DNA from: Sisyra terminalis
Taxonomy: Eukaryota; Arthropoda; Insecta; Neuroptera; Sisyridae
Reading direction: 5' to 3'
DNA length: 64,000 nt
Assembly (NCBI GenBank): GCA_958496175.1
Contig: OY292279.1
Coordinates: 14,632,001-14,696,000, forward strand
Below, one piece after another: positions 26,121 through 39,018 of this stretch (the stretch's first letter is position 1; each line of letters opens with the position of its first letter). The notes under the pieces were generated by a model. The model searched no databases, was not told where the DNA came from, and saw nothing but the letters and a program-made list of their open reading frames with translations. The translations under genes were made by a program, and so were the position numbers.

Positions 26121-29100
26121 ATTGTGGCACAACCATTTCGAGATTCAAACGAGCAACATCAAAGTAAATTGCCACTTGAAAACCTCATAATGGATAATTT
26201 CTATTCACAACAAACACTTGAAATGATTCTCTTCTGGTCTTTTTTAAAAGAATAATGAAACGTAAATCTTTGGCACGATTGAATGAAATGACCGTTTTGA
26301 AATTCCCGCTCTTTTTATTTCACTTTCATTGTTTTATATTTGATTTAATGTTGCCTTTTAAAAAACAAACCATTATCGCTTTATTTTTTTCTTGTTCGAC
26401 AAAATAAATTCAGCGTCGAAAATAAGTATGAAAAATTTACCAGTGGGCGAAATGTCTCACGTTTTGTGTGTGGGATAGAATAAAAAATTTGTCCAAAATT
26501 ATCGAAACAAGCATATTTTTCCGATTACGAATAAATTACCATTAAAAGATTGGATTCTAGGATTATAGATTATTTTTCAGTGAATAAAATGGTCATAAAT
26601 TAGTGAAAACATCTCTATAGCCTTATGAATCAGAACAGAATTAACATAAATTTACGCAAATAATTCAGGAAATCACTGAAAATTGGGAATATTTATGGAA
26701 ATTTCGTAATAGTCTAACGCGGATTTCTACATAAAATCAGAGATGTTATATTTCGGAAACTTGTACCTAATACTTTTGGAGATAAGTTATAAAATTTTTC
26801 TAAGTGTGTGGCAAAAATTTAAAAGAATAGTCTTCAAATAGAAAATTTATTTATCATTAATCCTTTTTCATTCAATTACCAGGAATTAGGCTCAAATTCA
26901 TAGACTTGACTAAAGAAAGTTTCTAATAACTTTTCCTCTTAATATAACGAAAAATTTATCATATTTTGAATAGATACTAGCTTAAACATAAATAAACCAA
27001 GTCATTTTACAAATTTTCTTTCATTTTTAATGAAATTTATTTCAGTAAAAACTTATTGAAAGTTCCCCAAATATTTACTTAGGTTCAATCCTTAATTTTA
27101 TCCTAAATCTTCAATTGTTTAATTAATTCAAAATTTAAAAGTAAAGAACATACCTATACCAAAATTTAACTTCTTATTTTTGTTTTTACTAAGCGTCATT
27201 AGATTTTCCTTAATATATTGAAAAGCTTTTCATTCTTTAAAAGCTCTTTTAATTAAGTCGTTAATTCTTTTTCTTTATAAAACCGTTTTAAATTCACATC
27301 TAAAATAAATCAGCAATAATAAAATTTGAACGACATTTAGCTCTATTTGTTATCTACTCGAAATATAATGCCAATCAAAAGTTCACAAAATTATTGGAAC
27401 AATAAGAAGTTGGTACTTCTGTATATTTGGAACCAGTGATGTCCAATGTTCAGGCAATGTTTAAAGTTGAATACTTCATTGTATGGTTCTAGGTTCTATA
27501 TTCGAATTTAGTATGCGTAACTCAGGTACTTCTTCTTTTTTTAATAATATAGTGTATGAAAATTTAAACTTTATTAAATATCGAACTTTTCCGTGGCTTT
27601 TGTGGCATTTTTCAAACTTAATTATGGTTTCAAAGATATATTTAGAGTTTTCACAAAACTCTGGTTGAAATGCATTGTTTGGTTTGTTGAATCGGCATTA
27701 GCTAAAGTAATAGAAATTCATAGAAAAACAAAATTTATGGTTTAAAAATCACCACCGAATACCAAAACTAGAAATTTTCACAAAATTTGTAGCTATTCAA
27801 TGTGTCTAGTATTATATATTCAGAGTGAATTCCATAAAAAATGGTAGGTGTTAAGGTATCATTTTTCTGAAAATAAAAAAATCTATTTATTGGGATTGTA
27901 CTAAGCATTTATAGCGATTGAAGTGGTTTGGTCACTATAATTTCTACATAAAATATTTCAATTTTCTCAAATAGAAACCAAAGCTTAACGTATTTGTAGT
28001 TAAAAATAATTTATCAATTATTTCTCAAAAATTGTAGCTAGAAAACTTGGTTTACGGTTCTAATTTCATCGTAATTTAAAATTGATAAGAAATTTTCTGG
28101 AAAATCAGCTATGAAATATTTGAAAAAGTTAACTAATTTTGTAAGGAAATTTTCTATAGTTTTTTTTATGGACGACGTTTCATCACTTCATTATGGTTTT
28201 ACTTAGTCCTAGAATATTTAGTAAAAAAGTTTTAAAATAGTTAAATTAATTTTTAAAACTATTGAATAATACCTGTTTTTGACAAAACGATTTGTGGCTT
28301 TTAAGTTATGTTCTTAAAAAAGTTTCAATAAAGTGAGAAAAGGTAGTTCTTGCAAAAAAAGATAAAATATGTGCAAATTTTAGTGCTTAAAGTAAAAGAA
28401 GTTAACTTATATAGTTCACAAATCCAGGGCCGATAACAAATTTCTCAACTTCATTTTCGACTACCATCGTTATAAAATTATGAAGAGGAAAGAAAGAATC
28501 ATGGCTCATTGCTTACAAGATCATGAGTAGTGGCTTTTCCTCAATAATATGGTTTAAAAGTTTCCCTGGTCCTTATCAAAAGTAATTTTAGCTGAAATAT
28601 AACAAAATTTACAACCATAATAACAAAAAACCATATAATACAAACACTTTAATCTGGAATTTTTGATGAATTATTTAAATGAAATCAATGTTTTTGGGAA
28701 TCGATTTTTGTTATTGATGAGGATGTATAATGCAATACAACGTATTTGGGCAGCTAAAAATATCTTTCAATAGAAGAAGACGGCATTGTTGAAAAAAACA
28801 CCACCTTTTCGTAACGTTATAGCAGTTAAAGTAAAATAAATAAGTCGAGCAACTTTTCATCTAAGGAATTATCAATTTTTGCTTTGAACTCTTTTTTTTT
28901 CGGTAAGAACATATTTGATATCTATTTCAAGAATTGATCAAATTTGGAATGCCACTCAATAGTAAAAGCAAAGTTTTCTTCATTGAAAGTCATAAATTAT
29001 TGAAAGTTTCTATCATTATCAAAATATTATTTTATAATTTTCTATGTCAAACATAGATCATTCAAGATCGATTCATAGGTCAATTCAAAATGATTCAAAA

Positions 29101-31320
29101 TTCATATGCATTTAGAAAAACTGATGAAAGCTCGTTATTTCTAGTTATACTTACATAAACATCTTAGATTGTTCCTAAAGAACAAAATTATTTCCATCGC
29201 AAGTTCAACATTGCTTGATATTAAATTATTTGTAAACAGTTACATAAGTTTAATTTCTTGTCCTGTGATTTGTAAACTTTTCAAAATAAAATGTCAAGTG
29301 ACTTTTTTACCTTTACATTTGAATTATGTTTTAAATGTCGCAATTTTTTTCTTAAATATTTACAGTAGCTTATAATCTTTAGACAAGTATAGAGAAAATA
29401 TTTAATATTTATATTTTAGTTCAGGGCAAATATAAATTTGCATAACTAGATAATTATACGTATGTATCTATCGCACTAACGCAGAACTAATATCTAACTA
29501 GTATCACTTAGAATAATTAAAATTACTTGTAATGTGAAAATGGTATAAAAGGGTAATAAAATTGATAAAATATATTTGTTTCTCTTTAGAGCAGTAGGTA
29601 TGTAAATGTTTAAGAATTTTTTATTAGAGTACTGGTATTAGCTAGTAGTAGAATTCATTATTTTGGATGAAAGAAAAGTACCTAATTCGTTTAGATTCCC
29701 GTCAAAATAGCATTTAAAATAGAAAAGCATGTGAAAGAATTTCTACATGATTCAGTTTTCGTTCTCTTGAACGATCCCCCGTTATGCACTCGTATAAATA
29801 TCTTTTAGGGACGATGGAAGAAAAAAACATGACGCTCTAAAATAAAGACATAAAACAGAAATGTTTGACATAAAATTGACACATTTATATTTATAGAAAT
29901 TTTGTACTCACTCGGAAGAAAGAGTCGATGTATAATCGAAAATAAATAAAATGGGAAATGCATAAAATGGGGGGCCTCATATTATCTTTCAATAAAAGAT
30001 GTAAAGCACAATCCCATGTTTTACAAAACCACCCTTCTGAGAAGAATAGATTTTTTTTCAGGTCGTTTTTCTACTTTTCAGGATAAATACCGAAGGATAA
30101 ATATAATTTTACAAATCGTTAGGTTCTTGCCAAAAATATTGAAATTGTATACCAAAAGTAACACCTTATGTAATCAGCTCTTATCCCTAACTTGTTATTT
30201 GGTTAACATTTAATTTAACTGTAAAAATTATAAAAAAATTAATAAAATATGTATTTATCTACTTAATTAGTAGTTTTCTTTGCTTAAAAGTACAAAATTT
30301 ACAATCTGTCGATTTTCGGGCTTAAATCTTATAAAATTTATCGTAAAAACCGATAAATAATCAGCATTTGTCTAATGATATTGGTGGGTCACAGTGGTAA
30401 GTTATAAGCTAACGAATATATCAATAAACCTGTAACTTATAAATTTACTAAATAATAAGTTTAAATTTACAGAAATTTTAAATTCTATGAAAATCATTAT
30501 ACCAAGATTCTCATTTATTTTAATTGCAAAAAATATATATAAACGCTGCGCGTTTTATAATTTTTTGTTTGTTAATAATAAAACACTTTTTCAAGTATGA
30601 TAATAGTGTAGAAAATAATAGCCTTAATTTAAACATGTACTCTTTATGATACCGAATGAGAAGCATAATGTATCTATTTAAAAATAATAGCGTGAGCCGG
30701 AAATTTTAGAAACGTTTTATTTCTATGAAAAAAAAATGGCAAAACGTAATTTAACGTAAAGTTCATCGTTTAAACTGTGGTCAGAAAAGTTAATTTTGTT
30801 TTTTGTTGCTATGACCGCTCATTAACTTTGAAACTGCTTGTAACATATAACTTTATAAAGAAAATAACCATCCAAAGTTCAGACATCGAAAAAAAACTAT
30901 AGTGAAGTAGTGGAATATTGTTGAAAAATTAATTAAAATTAAGCTCGTTCATAATTTAGATATATATGAACTGTTTACCGATACGCATGCCTGGAAAAAG
31001 TAGGATACCTAAAATAGAAGAAGAAATGCGAATGTATAGTATTTTGAAACTCGTAGATGAAAAAATTTAGTCTTAAGAAATATATTTTATATAATAGACA
31101 TACCAAAAATACTACTGGGAAGGAATTAAAACAAATGTAGTTTAAGAATATAAAAAAAGCAACATGAAAATAATTAAAAGAATTAAACAGTTTTCAAAAA
31201 ACTTCATTATTGGTTATTATATATATAAAGCGTTTATTTGTTTTAGTACAAAGGTTTTTATCTTATGTGTTTAAACGTTAATAATCTGGATAGCTTTATT
31301 AAAAGGATAATTTTATATTT
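26121..31320. other. AT-rich intergenic DNA upstream of Ubx, no gene
   Basis: Very AT-rich, with only short chance ORFs. A somewhat richer stretch at 29750-29840 includes a TATA-like TATAAATA. I see nothing else to annotate. Confidence 0.5.
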
Positions 31321-31329
31321 TAAACGAGC

Positions 31330-31530
31330 TATTCTTGTATGTATGTATGTGTTTTGGGTTTTTTGAAAACGGCTCTAACGATTTTGATGAAAATTTGAAA
31401 TTCAATAGAATTATGCTTTTAAAGTCTATCTATAAAGTTGTCTTCTATGGAAAAATGCAAATTTCCACGAAAAACGGAAAAAAATAGAAAAATTTGCGCC
31501 ATCTGTTGATGTGTGTACACAATGAATATA
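31330..31530. repeat. Probable dispersed-repeat fragment
   Basis: Contains AAAACGGCTCTAACGATTTT followed by a GATGAAAATTTG segment and, at the end, GCGCCATCTGTTGATGTGTG. Strings of this kind are common in insect dispersed repeats. No termini could be fixed and the family is not identified. Confidence 0.35.
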
Positions 31531-32194
31531 ATCTGTGCTGGTTTGAATATAGACTAATATATAACAATTGGTTTCAAATTTTATTCAAATATGTATCTTC
31601 CAAATATTTTTAAAATAAAAAACAATCCATTATCGAGTTGCATTGTCAAAACAATATTTTGATATTTTGGATTTCAGCATTTAGATTTGCATTTCTTTTT
31701 AAGTATTATATCCATAGTTAATTTTACTAACTAAAATAAATAATAATAATTTTTTATCTATACAATTCATGTTTCTTTCGTTTGTATATCTAATACTTCC
31801 TAGCCGAAACAAATTTGAATAAAATTTAATGGAATTGAATGAAAAGAATGAAAAATTTTTGCTAAGATATATGGACAAAATGTGCCAAAAAATAGTTTCC
31901 TAAAATGCTATAGTTAAGAATCAATCAAAAATCTATTTTAAATCAAACATATAAGATAAGAACCAGAGATGCATATAAGCTTTGACTAACTTTGGATCCC
32001 GGTTAGGAATGCAAACTAAACATCGATTTTTGAAATATCGTTCTTACTAGTTAAACTATGTATTCATAGTTTAACTTTGGATATCTTCATTGTTTTTCTT
32101 TTCCCTCGAATAAAATCCATTACCTAAAAATTTTTTTTCGAATATTAGGTACGTTTTAGCAAATACTTAAGGAATGGAATAGGCAACGGTTAGG

Positions 32195-32530
32195 GTTTAC
32201 AATCCTGCACTGTTTCCAATCCCGCGGGAATTTTACTGGATTGGCTTCGTAACAGTGGGTTCTGCGGGATCCCGCAGAGCCTAAAATTGAGCTGGATCTC
32301 ACTGGATTGCGGGATCCTACTTTGCTGGATTGCAATTCCTAACAGCAACGTCGCTCGTAAAACGCGTTGCTGAATAGATTAAAGGCGGCAAATTGAATAA
32401 ATTTGCACCGACTGATGCTTGCGGATTCGCATTGCTGATCCACAAGATATTACGGAATCCCGCAGAGCCTACAATTGAGCTGGATCCCGCTGGATTGTGG
32501 GATCCTACTTTTCTGGATTGCAATCCTTTG
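32195..32530. repeat. Duplicated GGGATCC-rich block
   Basis: An 80-base segment containing CCCGCAGAGCCTA and ATTGAGCTGGAT followed by TGGGATCCTACTTT-type sequence occurs at about 32261-32338 and again at 32450-32528, 188 bases apart. GGGATCC/CCGCGGG palindromes recur within and before the copies. The block is far richer in GC than its flanks. The minus-strand ORF across it looks like a by-product of the repeat. Confidence 0.6.
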
Positions 32531-32770
32531 CTACGGTGGTATGAGTCTCAACAATCACTTGGTGCAAAAAATTTTCGCTAGTTTCATGAAGTCTTATACT
32601 ATTTTTATATAACCTAAGTTAAAGATTTTTCTTTTAATTTTTCATAAAATTAATAATCCTAATACTTTCTATTTCAAATTTATTTTCTTGAATCTATTAA
32701 ATAAATGACGTAATTTGTATGTTGCGTGGTACAAGTTCAATTGTTCCTTTAAGTTAAACTATAAGTTAAT

Positions 32771-33046
32771 TAAGAAGACAATTCAGGTTGTTTAAGTTCG
32801 GTGTTTTAATTTAATATTTTTTAATATTCAAATTAGCTACGTTTCGTTATGTATCGTAACTTTATCGGGCTCCTTGAATCACAAAAATATTTTTTAATGT
32901 TTATTGAATTTAAATTGAAACTACTATATATTTTGTGATTCAAGAAGCTTGATGAAGTTGCGATACATAACGAAACCTAGCTAATTTGAATATTAAAAAA
33001 ATATTAAATAAAAAAACGATCTTAAACAACCTGAATTGTCTTCTTA
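32771..33046. mobile_element. Inverted-repeat element with hammerhead-like motif (copy C)
   Basis: Arms begin TAAGAAGACAATTCAGGTTG and end with the inverse CAACCTGAATTGTCTTCTTA. The centre holds two facing copies of the motif, the right one at about 32940-32985 with CTTGATGA and GAAAC. Stem II pairing has decayed (GTTGC versus ATAAC), so this copy is older than B and D. The right flank TAATAAAAGCTGAGATCT matches, inverted, the left flank of copy D, so the element extends a little beyond the arms. Confidence 0.75.
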
Positions 33047-33559
33047 TGTAATAAAAGCTGAGATCTGAATTTTATCATCTATAAGTTAATAATAATAACA
33101 ATAGGTTGTTCATTGGATAAAATTTATCTGAGAGAAGAAAAGTATAAAAATAAAATATAAGTATTATTGATGAATTTATACTGCAAAAGGTAAATTGAAA
33201 GAAAAATTCAATCAAAATATAGCCGAAACAATTCATTACGAAACCATTTTCCCATAACTAAAGGAAACATCTGTATTATCAATTACAGAGTCATAAATGT
33301 CTAATTAGTCACAAACATAAAATCAATCAAACGAAGCCTTTAAGATAAATTTACGATCATTATCCAATCGTCATCATTCCATCTAACGCATCAAGCCCAC
33401 GCACCCGAACACCATCATTTCTCTGATCTCTACGTTTTTCAATAAACAGAAAAACGTTTAGGCTAAAATGTGCGACAATAAAAGTTGATTTTAGTAGCAC
33501 TTGATGGAGATCATAAAACCGAAACGATCTCGATCCAACCAAACTTCATTTTCTCTCAC

Positions 33560-34130
33560 TTTAATATACTACACGTACATACCGCACTGATAACATATCT
33601 CCCTCACGTATTCCATCCAAAAAAAAATCGATAGATCACGCAATTCCCTCAATCAAATTCAATTAATGCAACTGAGAAAAATTCAAACAATTCACGATTA
33701 ACTCAAATATTTCATGAGAATAATAATAACAATAATAATAATATAAATATTATTGCAACTACTGTAAGATTTGAGGGACGGTTTTATGGCGTTTTTACGA
33801 CGTAATAACCATTAAAACGATAGCTTCATTTGCCTCTGAAGTAGCCACAAAACATTTAGCTTTTCCTGCTTGCCTTCATTAAATAGATAGCCTCATCTTT
33901 CTCATATATACACAAATTTTCGATGTATGAAGCAAAAAAAAAACATTTTTATGTAAATACAGCAGACCGTATATTCAAATTGTTATTTTGATGAACCATT
34001 TTGCGTTTATTGTCGTTTAACATGACTTAAATTGCGGCAGAACACAAAAAATAGCCTTAATAACGATTACTTTTGTCGTTAAGATCATAAAAATTCGATT
34101 TGATTGCATCCAATCAATGAAAATAATGCC
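33560..34130. other. Intergenic DNA with simple repeats
   Basis: AATAAT-type simple repeat near 33720-33755, then a block at 33770-33910 with a TTTATGGC site at 33783. No coding feature seen. Confidence 0.4.
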
Positions 34131-34137
34131 CACTCAC

Positions 34138-34188
34138 CTGATTTGAGCGCTTTTCTTTGCAGTTTGTCCCGCTTAACCGGATTGGCAT
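34138..34188 (-). other. Candidate 51-nt spliced exon upstream of Ubx
   Basis: On the minus strand the segment is preceded by CCTTTTTTGCAG (a strong acceptor) and followed by the near-perfect donor CAG|GTGAGT. It is exactly 51 bases, so it would preserve reading phase. Two of three frames are open; one starts ATGCCAATC, another reads ANPVKRDKLQRKALKS, neither recognised. The plus strand also shows an acceptor-like TTTTCTTTGCAG at the other edge, so strand is not fully settled. Lying on the Ubx strand in bxd-like territory, it could be an exon of a non-coding or unannotated transcript. Confidence 0.35.
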
Positions 34189-34309
34189 CTGCAAAAAAGG
34201 GTGCATATTAAAAACGATATGTTCAAAACGCGGCATACATTTTTTTTTTTTTTTTTTAATAATTTTTATTGGAAATTCATTCAAATTCTCGCATTTATTT
34301 TCTGTTTAC

Positions 34310-34403
34310 GGGTTTCAGATTATCAAAAACGCCGATCTCGACACCGGTTTGGTTCTCATCTGTACTCGACTTGGATGCTGGATGCTGAACACACGGCCGC
34401 CAA
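34310..34403 (-). other. Weaker candidate exon, 94 nt, next to the 51-nt exon
   Basis: Minus strand: acceptor CCCCTTGCAG before the segment and a weak donor CCC|GTAAAC after it. One frame is open throughout and includes SKSSTDENQTGVEIGVFDNL. It sits in a GC-rich island (34310-34560) whose upstream part shows no coding bias. The plus strand is open too, so this may simply be GC-rich regulatory DNA. Confidence 0.25.
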
Positions 34404-35054
34404 CTGCAAGGGGATCAATAACCCTTAGGTGGTGCACTCTGCACGTGAAAGCCGTAAGCTGCATCGTGACGCAACATCCGCCTCAAATACAGAGACCACT
34501 AAATAGAGAACTCCGGGAAGCTTTCACGGCTCGGAACGCATTACAACTAACTTCAGATTTATTAAAATCAATTTATTGATTCAAAAATATAATTAATGTT
34601 TTATTTCGTTGTTTTTAATTAATCATATATATTCAAATGAAACGAAAATCTATTAAACTAATCTATATATTTGAAATTAAAATCAAAATAGTTTCCATAA
34701 ATAAACTAATGAAAAGTTGGAGATTAATTTTAACCAATAAATAATTAATGGGAAAACTTTCAATTGAAATAACTTAGGTATCTACCTATATGTTAAAATG
34801 AAAAAAAATTGATTACATTATGAAAATTAATGTTAAGATTATAACCATTGCTTTGAAAAGCTTTTGAAAACTATAAGCACTAAAAAGTAAATTTTAAGTA
34901 ATCATCAAAATAAATATATTTTCTCGTATTATTTTTTTTGCTTTTTGATATATTTTAAACTATACGATTTTTACTTATTAATTTCCATTTCTCTATTCTT
35001 ATTAAAAAATTAAATTAAAATTCTTTTCTTTTATTTTTTTTTTTTGCTTAAAAA

Positions 35055-35200
35055 AGTATAAATTATTATTATTTATTTTACTTCCAGTAGGCATTCCACA
35101 GAGATGCAAAGCATCTGTACATAGAACTGGAATATTACAATTGTAATGTAATGCAACGTACAATTGCATATGTTTAAATCAGTTTAACAAAATTAAAAGT
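35055..35200 (-). mobile_element. LINE 3' end fragment (copy 1)
   Basis: On the minus strand the sequence ends TGCCTACTGGAAGTAAAATA followed by an (ATAAAT)-like tail, after a CAGATGCTTTGCATCTCTG hairpin. A second copy at 50225-50360 matches almost base for base. Such short 3' ends with simple-sequence tails are typical of 5'-truncated non-LTR retrotransposons or SINEs that borrow their tails. Confidence 0.65.
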
Positions 35201-37700
35201 AACAAAGTTAAAAGATACAAAGAAAAAACAGAATTACCAATAGAATAAATATTCTCAAAAGTTTAATTTTTTTGGGAATTTTTGATAAAATAGTAGCATT
35301 ATAAAAGTTTTATCGTTTCCCAAAGTCAAAAAATTGTCTAGATGTAACTATGTATTATTTTTTTGGAGCAATACGATTTAATTAAGTTTTTATTTGAGTT
35401 TTTTTAAATTTGTTTTTATCTAATAGATAATAAAGCTTCTTTTTCTAATAGATATCAAAGCTTTTTATCAAATCTTTGGTTCATTATAAAACTTATGAAA
35501 TGGTAACATTTTTATTAAACCATAATGTTTTAGGCAATATGTAATTTTATCAAAATATTTATATTCGTAAAATATTTGGAGGTAATGCTTAAACTTATAA
35601 TAAGGACATATTAGCTGAGCTTTGGATGCCAAAAAAATAAAATAAATATTTGAAAGAAATAAAAGTTGAAAGTTTAAAACAAATTACTGCTTAAGAAAAT
35701 AAAAATGATTGGAACTAGTCGGAAACAAATTTTGGAAGAATTTAGTCAGGAGTTGGTTATCAATAATATTTCAAATTTATAGATACTTAATTGAAATATA
35801 ATTGAACTCTTTATTAAAAGTTCTATTATAACCGAAGCAAATTGTAATGAGAGAAAGATAATCCATAAAATTAAAGAACTTTTCATGGAAAAAGGCGATT
35901 ATTAAGTGAAAAATTCTATCCAATACAAAGTAACAATATAAAGCTCTCCTTATTCATACTATAAATACATTTTTTCTCAATAATTTTTAAAATTTCAATG
36001 GCAATATTTGAAAACTTATTTTTTAAATGAAAAAATTGAAAAGAGGCCAGGATTTTCACATCCAGACAATTAAATTTATCTGCTAGATTAAATTTTATTC
36101 GAAGTTTAGAGAAAACACGCTTATTTTCACCTAAAAATATAATGTTGAATTAATTTAACAAATAAATTTTTATCCTTTAAAATGCTACTACTGGCCCTTA
36201 GTCGATTAGCAAAGTTATTCGTGCATACTGTTAAAGAGTTTAATCTTGCAAAAATTTGTCAGTCTTTATTGACTAATCCAGACTGTTTAATTGCCGGTTC
36301 GGGCATTATTTGGTTCACCAATTAAAACAGACTTCTGCTGTAACCGATTGACTAGACTTCCATTGGGTTGTAGAGGATAATTCTTGAAATGAACCATTAA
36401 ATGGGTAATTATCTCGATTACTCAACCAATTCATTTGAGCAAAATTCTGACGATGCATCTTGATTGAAATATTTACTAAAGTAAATATAAGTTCACATAC
36501 GCAGCAAAGCTCATAACTAATTTGTCAATCTTTATCATTAAAGTATAGTTTATTGAAAAATGATTCAATTTTTGTAATAAGGAAATGTATCTCCGAACTT
36601 ACGATTTCTTTGTCCCAATTTTATATATATAATCTTATCACAATAGAATAAATTTTTAAAGTAAACTCATTAAAAATCAAAATTTCTTGAACTGTTTTTG
36701 TAAATAATGATCAAATTATTATTTTAATAACCATGTTTTTGAATAGTTTATCATAATTTCGTTGAAATATAAAATTTATATTTATTTATATTTGAGTTTC
36801 CTTTATTTTTCATAATTAATGTTTAAAGTTCAGAATAATATAATTATAAATTATGGCAGTTTAAGCAAAATTTTTAGTAAATTATCATGAATTTATTAAA
36901 AGCTTAATAAATTTTATTCAACAGGTCCTCTCGTTTTTGGTTTAAGATGTATTAATTAAGCAATGAAAATGGGAGGAACATTTCATTCAAAATTGTCTTA
37001 TAAAAATATATCTCGATTTTTAAAATTAAAATTAAAATCCGGTGTTTTTAATAATTCGAGAATAAAGGGAGAGACTATTAAATATTTTGATTAAAACTTG
37101 CTTTGTTTACGGGTATACTGTCTCAAAGATTATTTCAATGAACCAAAAATAATTCAAATTATTTAGAACTTCAAAAAGCTCAAGTATGAATTATCTAGAG
37201 ATACGAAAACTGCGTAACTCTTAGAATCCAGTTTCCCAATATTCATTTCTTAAGTTTTGAATGACATTTTGCACTATTTGTAAAACTTTTTTTGCAATCG
37301 AAATATTTCTTTATTTGCTGAAGTTCGAGTCAAAACAACTTTGATTGGTTAAAATTCTCTTAAAACTACATAGGTAATGCCGTCTAAAAATTATTAATTA
37401 AAGGACACTCTTTTAATCCACTAAAATTAGTACCTATATAAGCGCCAAAGTGTATAATATATAAAAAATTAAAATTTTGAATCTATAAAAGATTAAGAAG
37501 AAAAAGAATTGCATAGTATAAAAAAGTTCAAATAATTTAAATTGATTAAGAAAGTTTGCTAAAACTTAACAGTTGAAAAAACGAAAGCTCATTGTATTCA
37601 ATTGTAACAAACGTCTCTAAGATCTCAACTATTCTTTTGTTGTTTATAAAATTGAATACAATTATAAGTATTCTATATCGAGATCTGAGTTTTTTAAACT
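35201..37700. other. AT-rich intergenic DNA
   Basis: No gene seen. A block at 36180-36460 has higher GC (TTGCCGGTTCGGGC) and may be regulatory or an old insertion. A 13-bp inverted repeat, ATTGTATTCAATT and its complement, lies near 37592 and 37651. Confidence 0.45.
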
Positions 37701-37711
37701 TAAAGTTAACT

Positions 37712-37888
37712 ACACCACTTAGAACCTAAAAAAAGGTTTCCTCCCCCGAATGAAAAATAAGTTTGTTTTTTTTTAATTAGAAAAATATGTTTTGTGCAAT
37801 TTACTATAATTTTTTTTATAATTTATCGTCAAGGGGTTCCCTCCCACCCCTAGGGGTGCTAGTATTATAGGTTAAGAAACACTGATTT
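37712..37888. mobile_element. Possible hAT-type MITE
   Basis: The right end reads GGTTAAGAAACACTG, a form common at hAT element termini (inverse CAGTGTTTCTTAACC). The left end, CCACTTAGAACCTA, is a degenerate inverse. Interior has ACCCCTAGGGGTGCTAGT. About 177 bases long; target-site duplication not certain. Confidence 0.4.
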
Positions 37889-38649
37889 AAATAGTACGAA
37901 AGTAGTTCCAAAATATGTGCCACATATACTTAAAAATCATTATGGTATTATAGAACTGTATTGAAATTTATTGGAAATGTAGTGCACATAAAAAAAATAG
38001 AATCAATAACAATTTTGGTCTAAGCTCCAACTTCTAGACAAGGAAAAATAAGAAGAAAATTATTGATTAATTTATGTAAATAACGTAAAATGTTATCATC
38101 TTAATTTGTTTTAATAAATTTATAAAAAAAAGGAAGAAATTTTCGATTTGTAGTAGTTAAAAGTCATAAAAATCGTTGTTATTTACGATTATTCCTTCCA
38201 TTATAATTCAATGATTCGTAGTCTATAAAGTAAGACATAAAATCATCAAGATTTACCGGAGGTCCGGAAAATCATAGAGATGTAGTAACAAGTTTTGATA
38301 TGTTGCGCGGGTGACGCGGGAATAATTAAAACGCGATTTAATGGCGCGCTAATAACAATAAACACTATTTTAAATTAATTTACATGAAATTGCCTATAAA
38401 ATTTTTATGGCTAATAAAAATACAAAAGCTAGTAGTACTAGTTGTTCGTATACAAAACAACAAACATTTACAATCTTATATAGGGAAATAATAGCGGTGT
38501 AAGTGAGACAACCGAGTCATGGCTAGTTTGTTCATGATAAATAAAATAATAATAATAAACATTAGTGTTTAGCATTATCATGATGATCATGATGATCCGA
38601 GTAATGATAGTTTTTACTGCCAAGTAATCTTTATGTGATATTAAAGAGA

Positions 38650-39018
38650 GTCGTAAAATCATCGCCGTGGACTATTCAAAAGTTGCCGCACATTTGACGT
38701 AGCTTTACGTGCACTGCGCATAGTTTTCCCGCGCCTAATCAACTTGATTCAAGTCGTTTAGGGAGCGATACGTTTTTATATTTATTATCTATTAACTGCA
38801 TATTCACGATCTGTTTGATTATCTGTAATCAAGAGCACAGCAAATGGGCGTAGCTTTCGGATTTTATGGTTTTAGGATCAAAGACGGTGAAATATCGGAG
38901 ATTAAAAGATGAAACAGCTTTGAAACTGCACAAAAAATCAATTGATATCAAAAAAGGAAGAAATTGCAAGATAATGGATTTTCAACGAGAAAAACATGTG
39001 GTAAGTATTTCAAGTTAG
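38650..39018 (+). other. Candidate first exon / small ORF of an unannotated plus-strand transcript
   Basis: A GC-richer, promoter-like stretch (38680-38770, including GCGCATAGTTTTCCCGCGCC) is followed by a segment ending CATGTG|GTAAGT at 39000/39001, a strong donor. An ATG ORF, 38866-39018, reads through the donor and encodes 50 residues, lysine-rich (KTVKYRRLKDETALKLHKK), with no recognised domain. An acceptor-like GGTTTTAG precedes GATCAAAG, so the segment could also be an internal exon. The strand is opposite to Ubx. Confidence 0.3.

Noticed and set aside
34157..34579. 140-codon plus-strand ORF across the 34-kb island
   Set aside because: It runs through a long T-tract (poly-Phe) and has no recognisable domain; splice signals on the minus strand explain part of the block better.
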